Of a stretch of DNA of 5,734 bases, positions 3,584 through 5,734 are shown piece by piece. The notes beneath the pieces are model-generated. The model searched no databases, was not told the origin of the DNA, and saw nothing but the letters and a program-made list of their open reading frames with translations. Source of the stretch: Rhodobacter sp. (GTDB taxonomy: Bacteria > Pseudomonadota > Alphaproteobacteria > Rhodobacterales > Rhodobacteraceae); assembly GCA_027482795.1 (NCBI GenBank), contig JAIXVS010000095.1, forward strand, positions 1 through 5,734, in the 5' to 3' direction. Made by a program: the position numbers and the translations under genes. Within the stretch, counting starts at the first letter, position 1, and each line of letters starts with the position of its first letter.

Positions 3584-5734
3584 ATGGACGGCACCGCCCT
3601 GAACGACACGCTGAACGGCACCACTGGCGCAGAAACCATCAACGGTTTGGCAGGCAATGACGTAATCTATGGCGGCGGTGGGATTGATCGTTTGGTCGGC
3701 GGGTTGGGCGATGATACGATCACTGCCACGGGTGCATTTAACCCGCTGACGCGGATCGGTGATGTCGCTGTTGTTAGCACCATTACCACAGGCTCGCAGA
3801 CTTTTTCGGCCATGGCACAGCTTTCTGGCGGTGGGTATGTGGCGACTTGGGTTGATGAGGGCAGCACCAACATTCGCGCGCAGCGGTTTGATGCGCTGGG
3901 TGCAAAGGTTGGGACCGAGTTGTTGGTGAACGCTGGCCAAACTGATCTAAACCAATCGCAGCCCATGGTGACGGCGCTGGCCAATAACGGCTTTGTCGTG
4001 ACATGGACTACTGAAGAAGCAGCATTTTCTTTGCCAAGCAACATCATGGCGCGCAGTTTTTCAGCTACCGATGTTGCCTCAAGCATTGTGAACGTCACGC
4101 CAAATACAACGGGTACAATTCAATCCGAGCCGTCTGTCGCAGCCCTGTCTGGGGGCAACTATGTTGTTGTTTATACCAACGCCAGCCTCGTAGGCGATAT
4201 AATCACATCCGAGATTAGCGGCCAAATAGTCAACGCAAATGGTACGTTGTCGGGTGGCCCGTTTCAGGTGAACACCTATACAACAGGCAGGCAAAACGTA
4301 CCTACAGTGGTGACCCTAACGAATGGCAATTTTGTCGTAGCTTGGGAGGATGGGACTGGCTCTCGCTTTACCTCTAACGGCACCGACGCTGACGTATCGT
4401 TCCGCATATACAACTCGGCGGGCGTTCCATTAAATGCCACATCGCAAAGCAGTTTGAACGACACCATCGTGTACAGCCAATCGGCACCCAGTATTGCTGC
4501 CACGGCAGGCGGGGGCTTTGTGGCGGTGTGGACAACACAGCACAACCAAGGCGTCATAAATAATTTTTTCCGCGATGCGGTGGGCATTTACGGACAACGG
4601 TTTGATGCCGCTGGCAATGGTCTTGGCGAATTCCAAGTTATGCAAAATCGGGCGCAAAGCCTTGTGAATGAATACAATCCATCCGTCACTGTTTTGCCAG
4701 ATGGCAAGTTTGTGGTGGTGTACGAGTCGTCCTCGCAAGATGCGGGAGGGGCGTTTGATTACAACATCATAGCCCGCGTGTTTAATGCGGATAATACGCC
4801 GTTTACCGACGAATTTCTTGTAAGCACTCAAGCCGCTGGCACCCAAACGAACGTCCACCCTAGCGTTGTCGCCACAACGGGCGGGTTTGTGATTTCATGG
4901 CGCGATATGGTGCCGGTGGCAGACACGATCAATTCCATTCGCTATGCCTATGACACGGTTATTCGCGCCGCCACCTTGGACGGCGGGGTTGGCAATGATG
5001 TGCTGACCGATGGCGCAGGCAATGCGGTTTTGCTGGGCGGCGCGGGCGCCGATACGCTGACGGGCGGCGCGGGGGCGGACACGCTGACAGGCGGAACCGA
5101 GGCGGATCGTTTTTTGATTTCGGGCAATTCTGCCTTTGGCAATGACACGATTACCGATTATTCGGCCGCACAGGGCGATATGCTGATGCTGGTCAATGAG
5201 GCCGCCAATACTGCCTATTCTGATGCCATGCGGGCGGGCATGTCCACTATTGCGGGCGCTGCGGGCGCGCTGCTGTATACCGATGTCAATGGCACGGTGC
5301 GCCTGAATGGTGCGGGTCCAGCGGCTTCGGTCATCGTGGGGGTGCAAACCTCGCGCGGGGATTTTATTTCGGGCGGCAGTCTGAACAACACCCTTTCGGG
5401 CGGCGCGCTGAACGATACGATCTATGGCGACGGCGGCAATGATGTGCTGAACGGCCTTGGCGGTGCGGATACGCTGGACGGTGGCGACGGCAATGACGCG
5501 CTAGATGGCGGCGAAGGCAGCGACTACTTGCATGGCCGCGCAGGCAGTGACCGCCTGCTGGGCGGCGCGGGCAATGACACGATCTACGGCGATGCGGGCG
5601 GCAATGATACGGTTGCCAATGCCGATACAATCTACGGCGGCCTTGATAATGACCGCATTTATGCGGGCAACAGCAATGATCTTGTGCTGGGCGAAGACGG
5701 GCAAGATGTGATCTATGGCGGCAGTTTTGCCGAC
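3584..5734 (+). CDS. Large RTX calcium-binding protein with seven propeller-like repeats, 3'-truncated by window edge
   Basis: The first 717 codons are open to the window end with no stop. Residues 7-46 are RTX nonapeptides (GLAGNDVIYGGGGIDRLVGG). Residues 57-466 hold seven degenerate repeats built on a G-F-V-V-x-W core (W89, W141, Y197, W254, W316, Y380, W439) followed by an I-x-x-x-x-F-D/N-x-x-G segment. Residues 465-506 are RTX repeats again, then FGNDTITDYSAAQGDMLML (518-536), the connector seen after RTX blocks in serralysin-like proteins. From 597 to the edge there are further GGxGxDxUx repeats. RTX repeats bind calcium and fold after export, and such proteins normally leave by type I secretion through a C-terminal signal, here out of view. 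There is no N-terminal signal peptide, consistent with this. No protease, lipase or glycosidase active site is visible. It is probably an extracellular or surface protein of unknown activity. No ABC/HlyD/TolC export genes are in the window. Confidence 0.9.
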   Translation, partial: MDGTALNDTLNGTTGAETINGLAGNDVIYGGGGIDRLVGGLGDDTITATGAFNPLTRIGDVAVVSTITTGSQTFSAMAQLSGGGYVATWVDEGSTNIRAQRFDALGAKVGTELLVNAGQTDLNQSQPMVTALANNGFVVTWTTEEAAFSLPSNIMARSFSATDVASSIVNVTPNTTGTIQSEPSVAALSGGNYVVVYTNASLVGDIITSEISGQIVNANGTLSGGPFQVNTYTTGRQNVPTVVTLTNGNFVVAWEDGTGSRFTSNGTDADVSFRIYNSAGVPLNATSQSSLNDTIVYSQSAPSIAATAGGGFVAVWTTQHNQGVINNFFRDAVGIYGQRFDAAGNGLGEFQVMQNRAQSLVNEYNPSVTVLPDGKFVVVYESSSQDAGGAFDYNIIARVFNADNTPFTDEFLVSTQAAGTQTNVHPSVVATTGGFVISWRDMVPVADTINSIRYAYDTVIRAATLDGGVGNDVLTDGAGNAVLLGGAGADTLTGGAGADTLTGGTEADRFLISGNSAFGNDTITDYSAAQGDMLMLVNEAANTAYSDAMRAGMSTIAGAAGALLYTDVNGTVRLNGAGPAASVIVGVQTSRGDFISGGSLNNTLSGGALNDTIYGDGGNDVLNGLGGADTLDGGDGNDALDGGEGSDYLHGRAGSDRLLGGAGNDTIYGDAGGNDTVANADTIYGGLDNDRIYAGNSNDLVLGEDGQDVIYGGSFAD
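3602..3721 (+). repeat. N-terminal RTX nonapeptide block
   Basis: This encodes residues 7-46 of the RTX protein, about four GGxGxD-type nonapeptides starting only six residues from the initiator Met. RTX blocks are usually C-terminal, so an N-terminal block framing the propeller-like region is notable. Confidence 0.75.
3752..4981 (+). repeat. Seven degenerate propeller-like repeats within the RTX protein
   Basis: This encodes residues 57-466. The aligned cores are GYVATW, GFVVTW, NYVVVY, NFVVAW, GFVAVW, KFVVVY and GFVISW, spaced 52, 56, 57, 62, 64 and 59 residues apart. Most units begin with Q-x-x-P-S/T-V and end in x-F-x-V-N/S. The seventh lacks the terminal F-x-V strand, while a matching segment (IGDVAVVSTITTGSQTF, 58-74) precedes the first. 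That is the usual strand-swap closure of a seven-bladed beta-propeller. The repeats are seen directly; the fold is inferred. Confidence 0.7.
4976..5101 (+). repeat. Central RTX block including a 27-bp tandem DNA repeat
   Basis: This encodes residues 465-506 of the RTX protein. Within it a 27-bp unit, nine codons or one and a half RTX turns, occurs twice in tandem (5035-5061 and 5062-5088) with few differences, followed by a diverged third copy. It is the most recent-looking duplication in the gene. Confidence 0.7.
5372..5734 (+). repeat. C-terminal RTX nonapeptide block, continuing past the window
   Basis: This encodes residues 597-717, about a dozen GGxGxDxUx-type units (for example GDGGNDVLNGLGGADTLDGG and GGAGNDTIYGD). 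One unit is interrupted by a short insertion near residues 671-681 (AGGNDTVANAD). The block runs to the last base of the window. Confidence 0.85.

Noticed and set aside
3437..4858. Minus-strand open frames of 71-167 codons opposite the propeller region
   Set aside because: The plus-strand frame is continuous with recognisable repeats and a good ribosome-binding site; the antisense translations show no domain features and overlap each other.
4895..5711. Several minus- and plus-strand frames of 66-150 codons within the RTX repeats
   Set aside because: They arise from the repetitive GGC/GAT/AAT codons of the RTX gene read in other frames; the translations are low-complexity, and they lie wholly inside a clearly real gene.
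5372..5734. Regularly spaced repeats as a possible CRISPR array
   Set aside because: The periodicity is 27 bp in codon register and encodes RTX nonapeptides; there are no identical direct repeats separated by unique spacers.

Overview
The window looks like chromosomal DNA from an alphaproteobacterium, most likely a marine Rhodobacterales (Roseobacter-type) species. This rests on moderately GC-rich coding sequence, an arabinofuranosidase gene beside an ABC-transporter binding-protein gene, and a large glycine/aspartate-rich RTX protein of a style common in that group. The taxonomic call is inference from gene style only.

Left part, minus strand (about 3174 down to 1): an arabinoside-utilisation block, read right to left. 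First comes an ArsR-type winged-helix regulator with a large C-terminal putative sensor domain (2251-3174). Next is a cytoplasmic GH51 alpha-L-arabinofuranosidase (597-2102), for which a GTG start fits better than the TTG further upstream. Last is the start of a sugar ABC-transporter solute-binding protein with a clear signal peptide (1-493, cut by the window edge). The inferred logic is that the binding protein captures arabinose-containing oligosaccharides in the periplasm, a transporter encoded beyond the left edge imports them, and the GH51 enzyme releases L-arabinose inside the cell. The regulator would control the block, perhaps through a perfect 7+7 inverted repeat at 2156-2178 in front of the glycosidase gene. 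The gap between glycosidase and binding-protein genes holds three consecutive inverted repeats.

Middle (3175-3583): a divergent intergenic region of about 400 bp. It has promoter-like and palindromic elements at both ends, a GC-rich hairpin in the right-hand leader, and a 66-codon open stretch (3231-3431) without a convincing start that may be a gene remnant.

Right part, plus strand (3584 to the end): the first 717 codons of a large RTX protein that runs off the window. The protein begins directly in RTX nonapeptides. It continues into seven degenerate repeats of about 50-65 residues that look like a seven-bladed beta-propeller, with its ring-closing strand at the N-terminal side, and then returns to RTX repeats. 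It is presumably a type I-secreted, calcium-binding surface or extracellular protein. Its relation to the arabinoside block is unknown; the two are simply divergent neighbours. This propeller-in-RTX architecture and the regulator with its candidate operators are the parts most worth a closer look. I saw no RNA genes, CRISPR arrays, insertion sequences or convincing intrinsic terminators.
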